Assembly (NCBI RefSeq): GCF_019900845.1
Contig: NZ_CP074570.1
Location: 124,001-188,000 of the forward strand
DNA: 64,000 nt
Reading direction: 5' to 3'
Source: Paraneptunicella aestuarii
Lineage (GTDB): Bacteria > Pseudomonadota > Gammaproteobacteria > Enterobacterales > Alteromonadaceae
A program made the translations under genes and the position numbers. The first letter of the stretch is position 1. Each line of letters opens with the position of its first letter. Positions 19,276 to 27,459 of this stretch are shown in pieces. Below the pieces are notes generated by a model that worked only from the letters and a program-made list of their open reading frames with translations, was not told where the DNA came from and did not search any database.

Positions 19276-19680
19276 ATGGCTGATAAATCACAACCTTCTG
19301 ACAATCCTCCGGTTCGCCTGGACAAGTGGTTGTGGGCAGCTCGATTCTTTAAAACGCGAGCTGTTGCCAGAGACATGGTTCAATCTGGTAAGGTTCACTA
19401 TAACAATGCGCGCTCCAAACCCGGCAAGATAGTCGAGTTGGGTGCTATTGTTGTAATACCTCAGGGTTTCGATAATAAAGAGGTTGTCATTGAGGCTATT
19501 ACTGACAAGCGTCAGGGAGCCGCTATTGCACAGACTTTATATAGCGAAACGCCTGAGAGTATCGAAAAGCGTGAAAAAAACAGATTGGCTCGCCAAACTC
19601 ATAGTTTTCATAGCCCCAAACCAGATAACAGACCCGACAAAAAACAGCGTCGTGAGATTATTAAGTTAAAACACAGCTAA
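19276..19680 (+). CDS. hslR: ribosome-associated heat shock protein Hsp15
   Basis: 134-aa S4-domain RNA-binding protein that rescues 50S subunits carrying nascent chains after heat shock. The S4 motif VRLDKWLWAARFFKTRAVARDMVQSG and the basic C-terminal tail (KPDNRPDKKQRREIIKLKH) are diagnostic. ATG at 19276. It is followed by hslO 218 bp later, the conserved hslR-hslO order, here separated by a hairpin-containing spacer with a dispersed repeat copy. Confidence 0.95.
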   Translation: MADKSQPSDNPPVRLDKWLWAARFFKTRAVARDMVQSGKVHYNNARSKPGKIVELGAIVVIPQGFDNKEVVIEAITDKRQGAAIAQTLYSETPESIEKREKNRLARQTHSFHSPKPDNRPDKKQRREIIKLKHS

Positions 19681-19744
19681 ATAAGTGTGATTAACTGCAA
19701 GTCAGCCACAGAAATTTATCGCAGACTCGCCGTGAATCAATCCT

Positions 19745-19765
19745 TTGAGGCTCCACAGCCGCTTC
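19745..19765 (+). repeat. short dispersed repeat, copy 1
   Basis: 21-bp stretch between hslR and hslO that recurs with one mismatch (20/21) on the opposite strand at 56721-56741 downstream of speA. Core: TTGAGGCT-y-CACAGCCGCTTC. It sits inside a longer inverted pair, TGAATC (19733-19738) and GATTCA (19769-19774). Both copies are intergenic. Confidence 0.55.
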
Positions 19766-19898
19766 GCCGATTCATTAAGTGAAAAGCAGGGCTGAGGGGC
19801 TGCTCAAAGCTTTCTGTTACTGATTGATAGTTTGGAACAGCTATTTAGCATAATCAATGGTGTTGAATTATTAGATTTTATGAATTTCCGGAGTTCCC

Positions 19899-20795
19899 TT
19901 GAGTAAACCTACACTAGACCAATTGCATCGATTTATCTTTTCTGATGCCAACATCCGTGGTGAGCTGGTTCAATTGAAAGATAGTTATCATTCCGTATTG
20001 GAATCTCATCCGTATCCACTTGCTATACAGCAACTGTTAGGAGAAATGATGCTGGCAACCAGCTTGTTGACAGCAACCTTAAAGTTTAAAGGTGAGGTTA
20101 GTTTCCAGATCCAGAGTGAGGGTGGCCTAAAGTATGCGGTTGTCAGTGGTACACATGATCAACAGATGCGAGCGATTGCCCGTTTTGATCAAAGTATCTC
20201 GGATCAGTGTTTTACTGAATTGGTTGATAACAAAGGCACTTTGGCGATTACTATCATGCCGGAAAAAGGGCAACAGTATCAGGGAGTGGTTGCTTTGGAT
20301 AAGCCTTCGTTGGCTGAGTGTCTGGAAGGGTATTTTCAACAATCAGAACAGCTGGCAACAAAAGTGGTATTGCATACTCGTTTAAGAGGTGATGAAGCTG
20401 TTGCTGCTGGAATGCTGTTACAAGTGATACCTGAGTCCGATATTTCTCATCAAAATCAAAATGAGAGTTTTGAGCATTTATCCCAGTTAACTCAAACGAT
20501 TACCTGTGATGAATTGGTGGATTTGCCTGTGGGGGATATTCTTCATCGTCTTTATCATCAAGAAGATGTACAGCTGTATGAACCTGTTCCTGTCACTTTT
20601 TCATGTAGTTGTAGCCGCGAAAAGATTGCTAATGCATTAGCCGGGATCCCTAGAGAAGAGCTTTGGGATATTCTGCAAGAAAAGGGTAGTATCGTAACCA
20701 ACTGCCACTATTGTTTGGCTGAATATCAATTTTCTGCACAAGATATTGAAGAAATGTTTGTTGAAGAAATTGGTGATCCAGATATAAAACATTAA
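19899..20795 (+). CDS. hslO: redox-regulated chaperone Hsp33
   Basis: 298-aa cytosolic holdase activated by oxidation and heat. The start is TTG at 19899 with CCGGAG 5 bases upstream; no ATG is available near the family N-terminus (SKPTLDQLHRFIFSDANIRGE). The C-terminal zinc/redox motif is complete: CSC at about residues 231-233 and CHYC about 30 residues later. Middle-domain hallmarks (KGEVSFQIQSEGGL, GILHRLYHQE-like) are present. A strong hairpin terminator follows. Confidence 0.95.
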   Translation: MSKPTLDQLHRFIFSDANIRGELVQLKDSYHSVLESHPYPLAIQQLLGEMMLATSLLTATLKFKGEVSFQIQSEGGLKYAVVSGTHDQQMRAIARFDQSISDQCFTELVDNKGTLAITIMPEKGQQYQGVVALDKPSLAECLEGYFQQSEQLATKVVLHTRLRGDEAVAAGMLLQVIPESDISHQNQNESFEHLSQLTQTITCDELVDLPVGDILHRLYHQEDVQLYEPVPVTFSCSCSREKIANALAGIPREELWDILQEKGSIVTNCHYCLAEYQFSAQDIEEMFVEEIGDPDIKH

Positions 20796-20850
20796 ATGTG
20801 GTGGTTGAAATTTAGTTTTTGATATTTCAGATTGCCCATTCTCTATTTTT

Positions 20851-20880
20851 ATTTAACCCATTGTTTTTAATGGGTTAAAT
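20851..20880 (+). terminator. terminator after hslO
   Basis: Perfect 12-bp stem ATTTAACCCATT/AATGGGTTAAAT with a 6-nt loop, followed by a T-rich tail (ATTTTTGTTTTC). Ends the hslR-hslO region. Confidence 0.7.
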
Positions 20881-21026
20881 AATCTATTTTTGTTTTCTTT
20901 ATTATTATTTTACATTTGTATTTCTTGTTTATAATTTTTAATTCGATATGGAAATCACTTCCCCTCTTTGATTTATTCTAATAGCTGCTAAACTTCGATT
21001 ATTAACAAGGAGCAGGGAATATACTT

Positions 21027-21275
21027 ATGCTACGAAGTGAAGTTATTAGTACTTGTTTGGTTAATTCTGAATATTTTGATGATATGGAGTCTGCAAAGGT
21101 TGCAGTGAAGTCTCTGTTTTTACAGACTTTTCCAAAAGAGGACTTTAAAAAGTGGGATAAATCTATCCCGAATGATGAAGCACAATTTCATATTGAACGA
21201 CTGCGAAATGAAACAGAAGTAGACTTTAAACACTTGGTAATGTCTCTTTCTCGACCCATTCACACGTCAGTATGA
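21027..21275 (+). CDS. small hypothetical protein
   Basis: 82-aa ORF not recognised as any family. It has a good ribosome-binding site (AAGGAGCAGG, about 10 bases upstream of the ATG). The protein is hydrophilic, with no signal peptide or membrane segment; the middle (SLFLQTFPKEDFKKWDKSIPNDEAQFHIERLRNE, cut) looks alpha-helical with alternating charges. It is isolated between hslO and the convergent envZ. Ribosome-binding site and length favour a real gene. Confidence 0.5.
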   Translation: MLRSEVISTCLVNSEYFDDMESAKVAVKSLFLQTFPKEDFKKWDKSIPNDEAQFHIERLRNETEVDFKHLVMSLSRPIHTSV

Positions 21276-21395
21276 TGATAGTGGTTCATTTGTAATGACA
21301 AGGCTGAGACCGTGTTGAGATGTTATTTGACGTTGGTTTTCAGGTGTATCCAGTTGTAGGTGCACTCAGGCACTCAGCCTACTATCTTTTTCACT

Positions 21396-22712
21396 TCATA
21401 CCTTTTTGTAAGAGCGTTTCCCGTCTAGAGGAAGTGTTACCGTGGCAACAAGACCTTGCTCCGAGTGATTCTGTAATGTAATCGTACCGTTATGTAACTC
21501 CACTGCACGTTTAACGATAGCAAGACCTAATCCTGAACCTACTGAACCGCGCGCTTTGTCTCCCTGGGCGAAGGGTTTAAATAAGCCTTCTACATCGCTT
21601 TCCGGGATCCCTGTGCCGAAATCACGTACTGCAAAGGTTACGGTTCCCTGTTTAGGGTTATGGCTGGACGTAATAATGATTTCATCACTGCCATATCGAA
21701 AGGCATTTTCAATGAGATTATCAAGAATTCTTTTTATAGCGACACGACGAATATTAAAGCTGGGCAATGGATTGAGATCCAACGCAATATGATGGTGCCC
21801 TTCTATGTTTCGCGCTTGCACAGCTTCTTGAATGAGTTCGTTAATATCTGTGCTTTCGCTCTTCTCTGAACAATCCTTCCGTACATATTCAGTGAACTGA
21901 TCGATGATGTCGTTCATATCCTCAATGTCGTGAATAATCCCGTCGCGGATCCATTCTTGATCTTCCGACATCATTTCAGAGGCTAACCTGATGCGTGTTA
22001 AAGGGGTGCGTAAGTCGTGTGAAATGCCGGCTGTGAGTAAAGCGCGGTCATCTTCCAGCTGTTTGATACCTTTCGCCATCTGGTTAAAGGTTCGTGTTAC
22101 TTCGATAATCTCGCTGGTTCCCTCTTCTTTCAGTGGTGGCGGTATTTCGCCTTTGCCAACCGCAATGGCAGCATTGGACAAGGCTTGTAGTGGCCTGTTT
22201 AGCCGTCGCACGAATATCCAGCCGCCGGCAACACTCAAAATACCAATCACCAGTAAATAAATGGTGAGTGGTGAAATATCGGCCTCGCCCACTCCAGTCA
22301 TTGGCACTGTTATCCAGATATTCGGCGCTTGTGGAGGATTTACCCAAAACATATAGGGATCTCCTGGCGTAATTCGAACTTCAGCCGTTCCACCCAGAGC
22401 GTCACTCATTTGCTTGGATAAAAACTGGTAATAGGTCGCGTTATCCAACCCGTTCGCTACAGCTCCTGCTTCCGTATAGATACGTATGCCAGTGGCTTCG
22501 AAGTATCGTTTGTGGAATGTTGGGCTGAGATGATCAACATCCTGCATGAAGAGGACTTTGATGTGGGTGGCCAGAAGGCTGTTGATTTGCTGATAGCTGG
22601 GGCGAATAAAGGTGTAAGTAACCGATAAGTAGGAAACGACCTGATTGATCAGCAAAAGAATGCCAATCAATAGCACGGTTTGACCGAATGCACTTTTAGG
22701 TTTTAAGTGCAT
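21396..22712 (-). CDS. envZ: osmosensor histidine kinase EnvZ
   Basis: 438-aa inner-membrane kinase/phosphatase that controls OmpR phosphorylation. Two membrane segments flank the periplasmic domain (about residues 9-32 and 150-168), followed by HAMP, the phospho-acceptor box [20 protein letters not shown], and HATPase N, G1 (DFGTGI) and G2 (GSGLGLAIV) boxes. The [12 protein letters not shown] sequence matches EnvZ closely. It lies 73 bp after ompR with a 20-bp palindrome between the two genes. Confidence 0.94.
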   Translation of the reverse strand: MHLKPKSAFGQTVLLIGILLLINQVVSYLSVTYTFIRPSYQQINSLLATHIKVLFMQDVDHLSPTFHKRYFEATGIRIYTEAGAVANGLDNATYYQFLSKQMSDALGGTAEVRITPGDPYMFWVNPPQAPNIWITVPMTGVGEADISPLTIYLLVIGILSVAGGWIFVRRLNRPLQALSNAAIAVGKGEIPPPLKEEGTSEIIEVTRTFNQMAKGIKQLEDDRALLTAGISHDLRTPLTRIRLASEMMSEDQEWIRDGIIHDIEDMNDIIDQFTEYVRKDCSEKSESTDINELIQEAVQARNIEGHHHIALDLNPLPSFNIRRVAIKRILDNLIENAFRYGSDEIIITSSHNPKQGTVTFAVRDFGTGIPESDVEGLFKPFAQGDKARGSVGSGLGLAIVKRAVELHNGTITLQNHSEQGLVATVTLPLDGKRSYKKV

Positions 22713-22735
22713 GGGTTGATTTTTCCTGATAACAA

Positions 22736-22755
22736 AGCCGCCAAATTTGGCGGCT
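22736..22755 (-). terminator. perfect palindrome between ompR and envZ
   Basis: 20-bp perfect palindrome AGCCGCCAAA/TTTGGCGGCT in the 73-bp ompR-envZ gap. In RNA it would form an 8-bp GC-rich stem with a 4-nt loop; the minus-strand tail (TTGTTATC) lacks a strong U-run, so partial attenuation of envZ or mRNA stabilisation is more likely than full termination. Confidence 0.5.
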
Positions 22756-22785
22756 GATGATGTAATTTCAACGTAATTTCAACAA

Positions 22786-23520
22786 TTAACTGGCTTGTGC
22801 TTGTTCTGTACCGTCTGGAACGAAAACGTATCCCAAACCCCAAACAGTTTGAATATAGCGAGGGTTAGTTGGATCTTCTTCAAGCATTCTGCGCAGGCGA
22901 GAGACCTGAACATCAATACTCCGCTCTAATGCACTGTAATCACGACCTCGTGCAAGGTTCATCAGTTTGTCTCGTGACAACGGCTCTCTTGGATGGGTCA
23001 CAAGTGCTTTCAACACTGCAAATTCGCCGCTGGTTAGTGCCATCGGTTGCCCGTTATTGGACATTTCGCGAGTACCCAGGTTTAAGGTGTACTGAGCGAA
23101 TTGAACAATTTGCTCTTCCTTGGAAGGCGCGCCTGGAGCTTCACTGGTATTGCGACGCAGAACGGCTTTGATTCGCGCTTGCAACTCACGAGGATTAAAT
23201 GGTTTGGGCAGATAATCGTCAGCACCCATTTCAAGGCCAATGATGCGATCAACTTCTTCGCCTTTGGCTGTGAGCATTATGATTGGGATTTCATTGTTGT
23301 TCTGGCGTAGGCGGCGGCAAATTGATAGGCCATCTTCACCCGGTAACATGAGGTCAAGCACCATCAGGTGGAAATTCTCACGCTCCAGTAGGCGTTCCAT
23401 TTGCTCGGAATTCGCTGCGCTTCTAACTTGATATCCTTGTTCTACTAAATAGCGCTCTAGCAAGCTGCGTAGGCGCATATCGTCATCTACTACCAGAATT
23501 TTGGGGGTTTCTTGTCCCAT
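22786..23520 (-). CDS. ompR: osmotic response regulator OmpR
   Basis: 244-aa response regulator: receiver domain with the acidic pocket (VVDDDMRLRSLLERYLVEQGY), phospho-acceptor Asp in LMVLDLMLPGEDG, Thr/Lys (LTAKG, PKPFNPRELQARI), and a C-terminal winged-helix DNA-binding domain ending in WGLGYVFVPDG. The ATG at 23520 with AGGTAG upstream is preferred over ATG 23535, because it aligns with the E. coli start and the latter lacks spacing for a ribosome-binding site. First gene of ompR-envZ. Confidence 0.95.
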   Translation of the reverse strand: MGQETPKILVVDDDMRLRSLLERYLVEQGYQVRSAANSEQMERLLERENFHLMVLDLMLPGEDGLSICRRLRQNNNEIPIIMLTAKGEEVDRIIGLEMGADDYLPKPFNPRELQARIKAVLRRNTSEAPGAPSKEEQIVQFAQYTLNLGTREMSNNGQPMALTSGEFAVLKALVTHPREPLSRDKLMNLARGRDYSALERSIDVQVSRLRRMLEEDPTNPRYIQTVWGLGYVFVPDGTEQAQAS

Positions 23521-23715
23521 AGTGCTACCTGACATTCCTGTTTATTTGTTTTCAACTATAAGTGAATATGGGGCATTACAAAAGCAAGGGGAAGAGCTTG
23601 GCGGCTCTGCTTTGTTACAAAGTTTGTATGCTGTTTCACTTTGAAGGAACTATTTTGTGGAGTTATAAAATAACCGAAACAGTGCCTGCTAAAATGTCCT
23701 TAAAGATCAAATGGC

Positions 23716-24624
23716 TTAATTTTTTTGATCCGTAACCCAATCCATTTGCATTGAGGCGCGACGTTTCTTCTCAAGCAGCTCTTCAATCAGTGGTGACAAA
23801 ATAAGCTCCATTGCTAACCCCATTTTCCCTCCGGGCACAACCATAGTGTTTATGCGCGACATAAAAGCACCATCTATCATTTGTAACAAATAGGGGTAAT
23901 CGACATTGCGCATTTCACGGCGGAAACGCACAACAACAAAGCTTTCATCTGAAGAAGGAATTTCTCTGGCACTAATAGGGTTGGACGTATCAACCGTGGG
24001 AACTCGCTGGAAGTTCACGTGGGTTTGCGAAAACTGAGGGGTGATGTAGTTAAAATAGTCGTCCATGCTGCGTACGATACTATTCATAACCGCTTCACGG
24101 GTATGACCGCGATCGGAAGTGTCTCGCACAATTTTCTGGATCCATTCCAGGTTTACAATAGGCACCATGCCTACCAATAAATCGACATGTTTTGCAACAT
24201 TCGCATCTTCTGTTACAACACCGGCATGTAACCCTTCATAGAAAAGCAAATCGGTATTTTCTGGCAAATCTTGCCAAGGTGTAAATGTACCCGGCATTTG
24301 ATTAAAGGGAACGGCTTCGTCAAATGAGTGTAAGTATTGTCTATGTTTGCCTCGTCCTGTTTGTCCGTATTCTTTAAACAGAGATTCTAAAGCAACAAAG
24401 TCATTGGCTTTGGGGCCAAAGTAACTAATGTGCTTACCTTGTTCCTGAGCTTTACGGATTTCCACTTCCATTTCTGGACGCGTATATCGATGAAAGCTGT
24501 CGCCCGATACCATAGCGGCATTGAGATCCAGATTATGAAAAATATGACGGATCGCGTTAGTGGTGGTAGTTGTACCTGCGCCTGAAGAACCCGTGATAGC
24601 AATAATGGGATGCTTGACTGACAT
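23716..24624 (-). CDS. prkB: phosphoribulokinase-like P-loop kinase PrkB
   Basis: 302-aa protein of the bacterial phosphoribulokinase family (class I), with P-loop GSSGAGTTTTT, VSGDSFHRYTRPEME, the lid region (RGKHRQYLHSFDEA) and FYEGLHAGV. Phosphoribulokinase makes ribulose 1,5-bisphosphate from ribulose 5-phosphate. No RuBisCO gene is in the window, and heterotrophic Gammaproteobacteria (E. coli prkB beside yheSTU) keep this paralogue without a Calvin cycle, so its true substrate is uncertain. ATG at 24624 chosen; GTG at 24630 is two codons upstream. Transcribed alone. Confidence 0.85.
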   Translation of the reverse strand: MSVKHPIIAITGSSGAGTTTTTNAIRHIFHNLDLNAAMVSGDSFHRYTRPEMEVEIRKAQEQGKHISYFGPKANDFVALESLFKEYGQTGRGKHRQYLHSFDEAVPFNQMPGTFTPWQDLPENTDLLFYEGLHAGVVTEDANVAKHVDLLVGMVPIVNLEWIQKIVRDTSDRGHTREAVMNSIVRSMDDYFNYITPQFSQTHVNFQRVPTVDTSNPISAREIPSSDESFVVVRFRREMRNVDYPYLLQMIDGAFMSRINTMVVPGGKMGLAMELILSPLIEELLEKKRRASMQMDWVTDQKN

Positions 24625-24981
24625 AAACACTCTATCAAGTTAAGAGCGTTATTTATAAGCTCCCTAGTGAAGTGGGTCAAGGTATCAGCGCAAAGAATTT
24701 CTCTTCCAAGTGGTACTAATCGAATACGTAGGCGGAGAAATTTAATACATATCAAAGTATTAAGTGTCTACAGTTTTTGTATTACTTTTCCTAATAAAGA
24801 CAAATATTTATGTATATCTGTACGGGTTTGCAATTCGTTTGTTATTACTCCATAGTAAAGTTACCCATAGTGCCGTTTAAAAACATAACGCCATTGAGCG
24901 GGCTCTTCAATTCGCGAATGTGTATTTAAGCCTTATGATGATATGTATTCTTTTATTGAAAGAGCGTTTGTTGGAATAGCG
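24625..24981. other. divergent intergenic region prkB / exonuclease
   Basis: 357 bp, AT-rich, between divergent genes. An in-frame ATG at 24943 could extend the exonuclease by 13 residues but has no ribosome-binding site. I see no convincing -35/-10 pair, RNA gene or operator. Confidence 0.5.
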
Positions 24982-25575
24982 ATGGTTGAGTTTGTTGTAT
25001 TTGATACCGAGTTTACCGCCTGGCCTGGTTCGCGAGAGCGCCAGTGGTCAGAGCCGTGGGAACATCGTGAACTCATCCAGATGGCGGCAGTAAAAGTAAG
25101 CGTTGTTGAACAACGATTGCAAATAACAGAGACGTTTAATGAGTTGGTGACGCCTGTTATTAATCCGCAATTGAGTAATTACATTATTCAATTGACGGGA
25201 ATAACACAGACAATGATTCAGGAGCTAGCGGTTGATTTCTCATCTGTTTTACGACAGTTCCATCAATTTTGTCATTATGGAGAATTACCCGGATTCTCGT
25301 GGGGAAATGATGTGAATGTGTTGCGCGAGAATTGCGCGTTAAATTCGGTCAACTGGCCAGAGTTTAATGCTGGGTTGAGAGACATCAAGCCATTGCTGCG
25401 TAATTCAGGAATACAGTTTGGCGAAATCAATAGTGGCGGACTGGCAAAAAGCCTTGGGCTGGAAGTCGCTGGTCAGGAGCACAATGCATTACATGATGTC
25501 AGGAGTATTGTTGCTGCACTACAACATTGGGTTTTCGAGGATCAGCTTGATATAGAAAGTTTCGCGACTAGCTGA
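24982..25575 (+). CDS. DEDDh 3'-5' exonuclease (ERI-1/KapD-like)
   Basis: 197-aa RNase-T-fold exonuclease resembling the ERI-1/KapD group. The Exo I motif is FDTEFTAWPGS, Exo II lies around SWGNDVNVLREN, and Exo III is EHNALHDVRSIVAAL, giving the four acidic residues plus His of the DEDDh class. The motif FTAWPG and ELIQMAAVKV match this group better than DNA polymerase epsilon subunits. Target (RNA or DNA) unknown. Start at ATG 24982; 36 bp before the cytosine deaminase, so the two are probably co-transcribed. Confidence 0.8.
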   Translation: MVEFVVFDTEFTAWPGSRERQWSEPWEHRELIQMAAVKVSVVEQRLQITETFNELVTPVINPQLSNYIIQLTGITQTMIQELAVDFSSVLRQFHQFCHYGELPGFSWGNDVNVLRENCALNSVNWPEFNAGLRDIKPLLRNSGIQFGEINSGGLAKSLGLEVAGQEHNALHDVRSIVAALQHWVFEDQLDIESFATS

Positions 25576-25611
25576 TTGGTTTTGCTTAACGAGTATTTGA
25601 GGTAAGTGCGC

Positions 25612-26073
25612 ATGAGTGAATTTATGCGGATAGCAATAGATGAAGCAAAGCAAGGATTGCAGGAAGGTGGTATCCCAATCGGATCCGTGATTGTACATAA
25701 AGGAAAAGTGCTGGGGCGGGGACATAATAGAAGAATTCAAAAGGGCAGTGCCACTTTGCATGGTGAAATGGATGCGCTTGAAAACGCTGGTCGCCAACCT
25801 GCCAAGGTTTATCATGAGTCCGTGTTGTATACCACATTATCCCCATGCGCTATGTGTACTGGAGCGATTCTTTTATACGGTATTCCCAAAGTGATTATTG
25901 GTGAAAATAGAACCTTTATGGGCGAAGAAGACTTATTGCGTTCCAGGGGCATTGAAGTTGAAGTCTTAGAAGATGCTGAGTGCATTAAAATGATGGAAGA
26001 TTTTATTGAAACTCACCCTGAACTTTGGAATGAAGACATTGGCGAAGAAGATCAGTGTCGAGGCCACAGATAA
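25612..26073 (+). CDS. yeast-type cytosine deaminase
   Basis: 153-aa zinc deaminase of the CDA/TadA fold that closely resembles the yeast enzyme Fcy1, not the bacterial amidohydrolase CodA. Zinc ligands are in HGE (LHGEMDALEN) and PCAMC (LSPCAMCTGAI); KGSATLHGE, LYTTLSPC-x-MCTGAI and the C-terminal W-NEDIGE tail follow the yeast sequence almost residue for residue. TadA carries HAE instead. Expected reaction: cytosine to uracil, cytosolic. ATG at 25612 with GAGG 10 bases upstream. A rho-independent terminator follows. Confidence 0.85.
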   Translation: MSEFMRIAIDEAKQGLQEGGIPIGSVIVHKGKVLGRGHNRRIQKGSATLHGEMDALENAGRQPAKVYHESVLYTTLSPCAMCTGAILLYGIPKVIIGENRTFMGEEDLLRSRGIEVEVLEDAECIKMMEDFIETHPELWNEDIGEEDQCRGHR

Positions 26074-26083
26074 TTGAGTGAAT

Positions 26084-26118
26084 AAAAAAGCACAATAGTG
26101 TGAGCTATTGTGCTTTTT
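26084..26118 (+). terminator. rho-independent terminator after the cytosine deaminase
   Basis: Stem AAAGCACAATAG/CTATTGTGCTTT with a 6-nt loop, A-run before and T-run after, so it can work in both directions and also end the purD transcript arriving from the minus strand. Confidence 0.85.
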
Positions 26119-26162
26119 CTTATCCTGCTTATTGATCTATCGTCTATCGCTTTATTTGAGCG

Positions 26163-27446
26163 CTATTTCTCTCGTGCAATAGCGCGATAGCCAATATCGT
26201 CACGATAATAGGCATCATCCCAACGGATATTACGTACCAGCTGATAAGCTTTATGCTGCGCTTCAGTCACAGTGTCTCCCAATGCTGTTACGCAAAGTAC
26301 GCGGCCACCATTGGTAACAACCACATCGCCTTGCAAGCTGGTGCCAGCATGGAAGACTTTCTTATCGTCACTATGTTTAGTGGGAAGACCTCTAATTACC
26401 TTACCTTTGATATAGCCGCCAGGATAACCACCCGCAGCCATCACGACGCCAATTGATGCTCTTGGATCGAACTCAATGGTTTGCTCGGCAAGTGTGCCAT
26501 CCAGCGCCGCCATGCATAATGACACCAAATCAGACTTCATTCTTAGCATGATAGGCTGTGTTTCGGGGTCTCCAAATCGGCAGTTATATTCGATGACTTT
26601 CGGGCTACCGTCGGCCATGATCATCAGGCCAGCATATAGGAAACCAACATAGTTGTTGCCTTCCTTCGCCATGCCTTCCACTGTCGGTTCGATTACCTCT
26701 TTCATGACGCGATCATGAATTTCTTGCGTTACCACTGGTGCGGGGGAATAAGCACCCATGCCGCCAGTATTGGGGCCTGTATCACCATTGCCCACACGCT
26801 TGTGATCCTGGCTGGTAGCAAAAGGCAGAATGCACTTTCCATCAGTCATGACAATAAAGCTGGCTTCTTCACCATCCAGAAATTCTTCGATGACCACACG
26901 GCTACCAGCATCACCAAAGCGGTTTCCTGCCAGCATGTCTTTGATGGCTTCTTCTGCTTCTTCCAGTTTGGTTGCTACCACAACGCCTTTACCCGCAGCC
27001 AGGCCGTCAGCTTTGATGACAATCGGAATAGATTGTTCATGCAAATAAGCCAAGGCTTTGTCTACGTTGGTGAATGTGGCATAGGCCGCAGTTGGAATAT
27101 TATTACGAGCTAGAAAATCCTTGGTAAATGCTTTGGAACCTTCCAATTGTGCAGCGCCTCTGCTGGGCCCAAATATCTTCAGTCCTTCGGCCTCGAAAAG
27201 ATCCACAATACCTGCCACCAGTGGCACTTCCGGCCCAACGATGGTCAGATCGACACTGCTTTCTTTAGCGAAAGCAATTAATGCATCGTAATCTTCAACA
27301 TCAATGGCAACATTTTTGATTTTGTCTTCCATTGCAGTTCCAGCATTACCCGGTGCAACGAAGACGCTCTCTACGGTCGGTGACTGAGCGGCTTTGTAGG
27401 CAAGAGCGTGCTCTCTACCACCGCTACCAATAATTAATACTCTCAT
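26163..27446 (-). CDS. purD: phosphoribosylamine-glycine ligase
   Basis: 427-aa ATP-grasp enzyme, second step of purine synthesis (phosphoribosylamine + glycine to GAR). Start MRVLIIGSGGREHALAYK, VGPEVPLVAGIVD, FGPSRGAAQLEGSKAF, and the ATP-grasp core (IKADGLAAGKGV, EFLDGEEAS, EYNCRFGDPETQ) are all intact. Usually paired directly with purH; here a secreted methyltransferase-like gene is between them. Confidence 0.97.
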   Translation of the reverse strand: MRVLIIGSGGREHALAYKAAQSPTVESVFVAPGNAGTAMEDKIKNVAIDVEDYDALIAFAKESSVDLTIVGPEVPLVAGIVDLFEAEGLKIFGPSRGAAQLEGSKAFTKDFLARNNIPTAAYATFTNVDKALAYLHEQSIPIVIKADGLAAGKGVVVATKLEEAEEAIKDMLAGNRFGDAGSRVVIEEFLDGEEASFIVMTDGKCILPFATSQDHKRVGNGDTGPNTGGMGAYSPAPVVTQEIHDRVMKEVIEPTVEGMAKEGNNYVGFLYAGLMIMADGSPKVIEYNCRFGDPETQPIMLRMKSDLVSLCMAALDGTLAEQTIEFDPRASIGVVMAAGGYPGGYIKGKVIRGLPTKHSDDKKVFHAGTSLQGDVVVTNGGRVLCVTALGDTVTEAQHKAYQLVRNIRWDDAYYRDDIGYRAIAREK

Positions 27447-27459
27447 TACGGCTTTTTAC

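Noticed and set aside
25612-26073. Deaminase as tRNA adenosine deaminase TadA
   Set aside because: It has HGE instead of HAE and follows yeast Fcy1 along the whole chain.
26715-27113. 132-aa ORF opposite purD
   Set aside because: It is the antisense shadow of a fully conserved purD frame, with no ribosome-binding site or recognisable domain.
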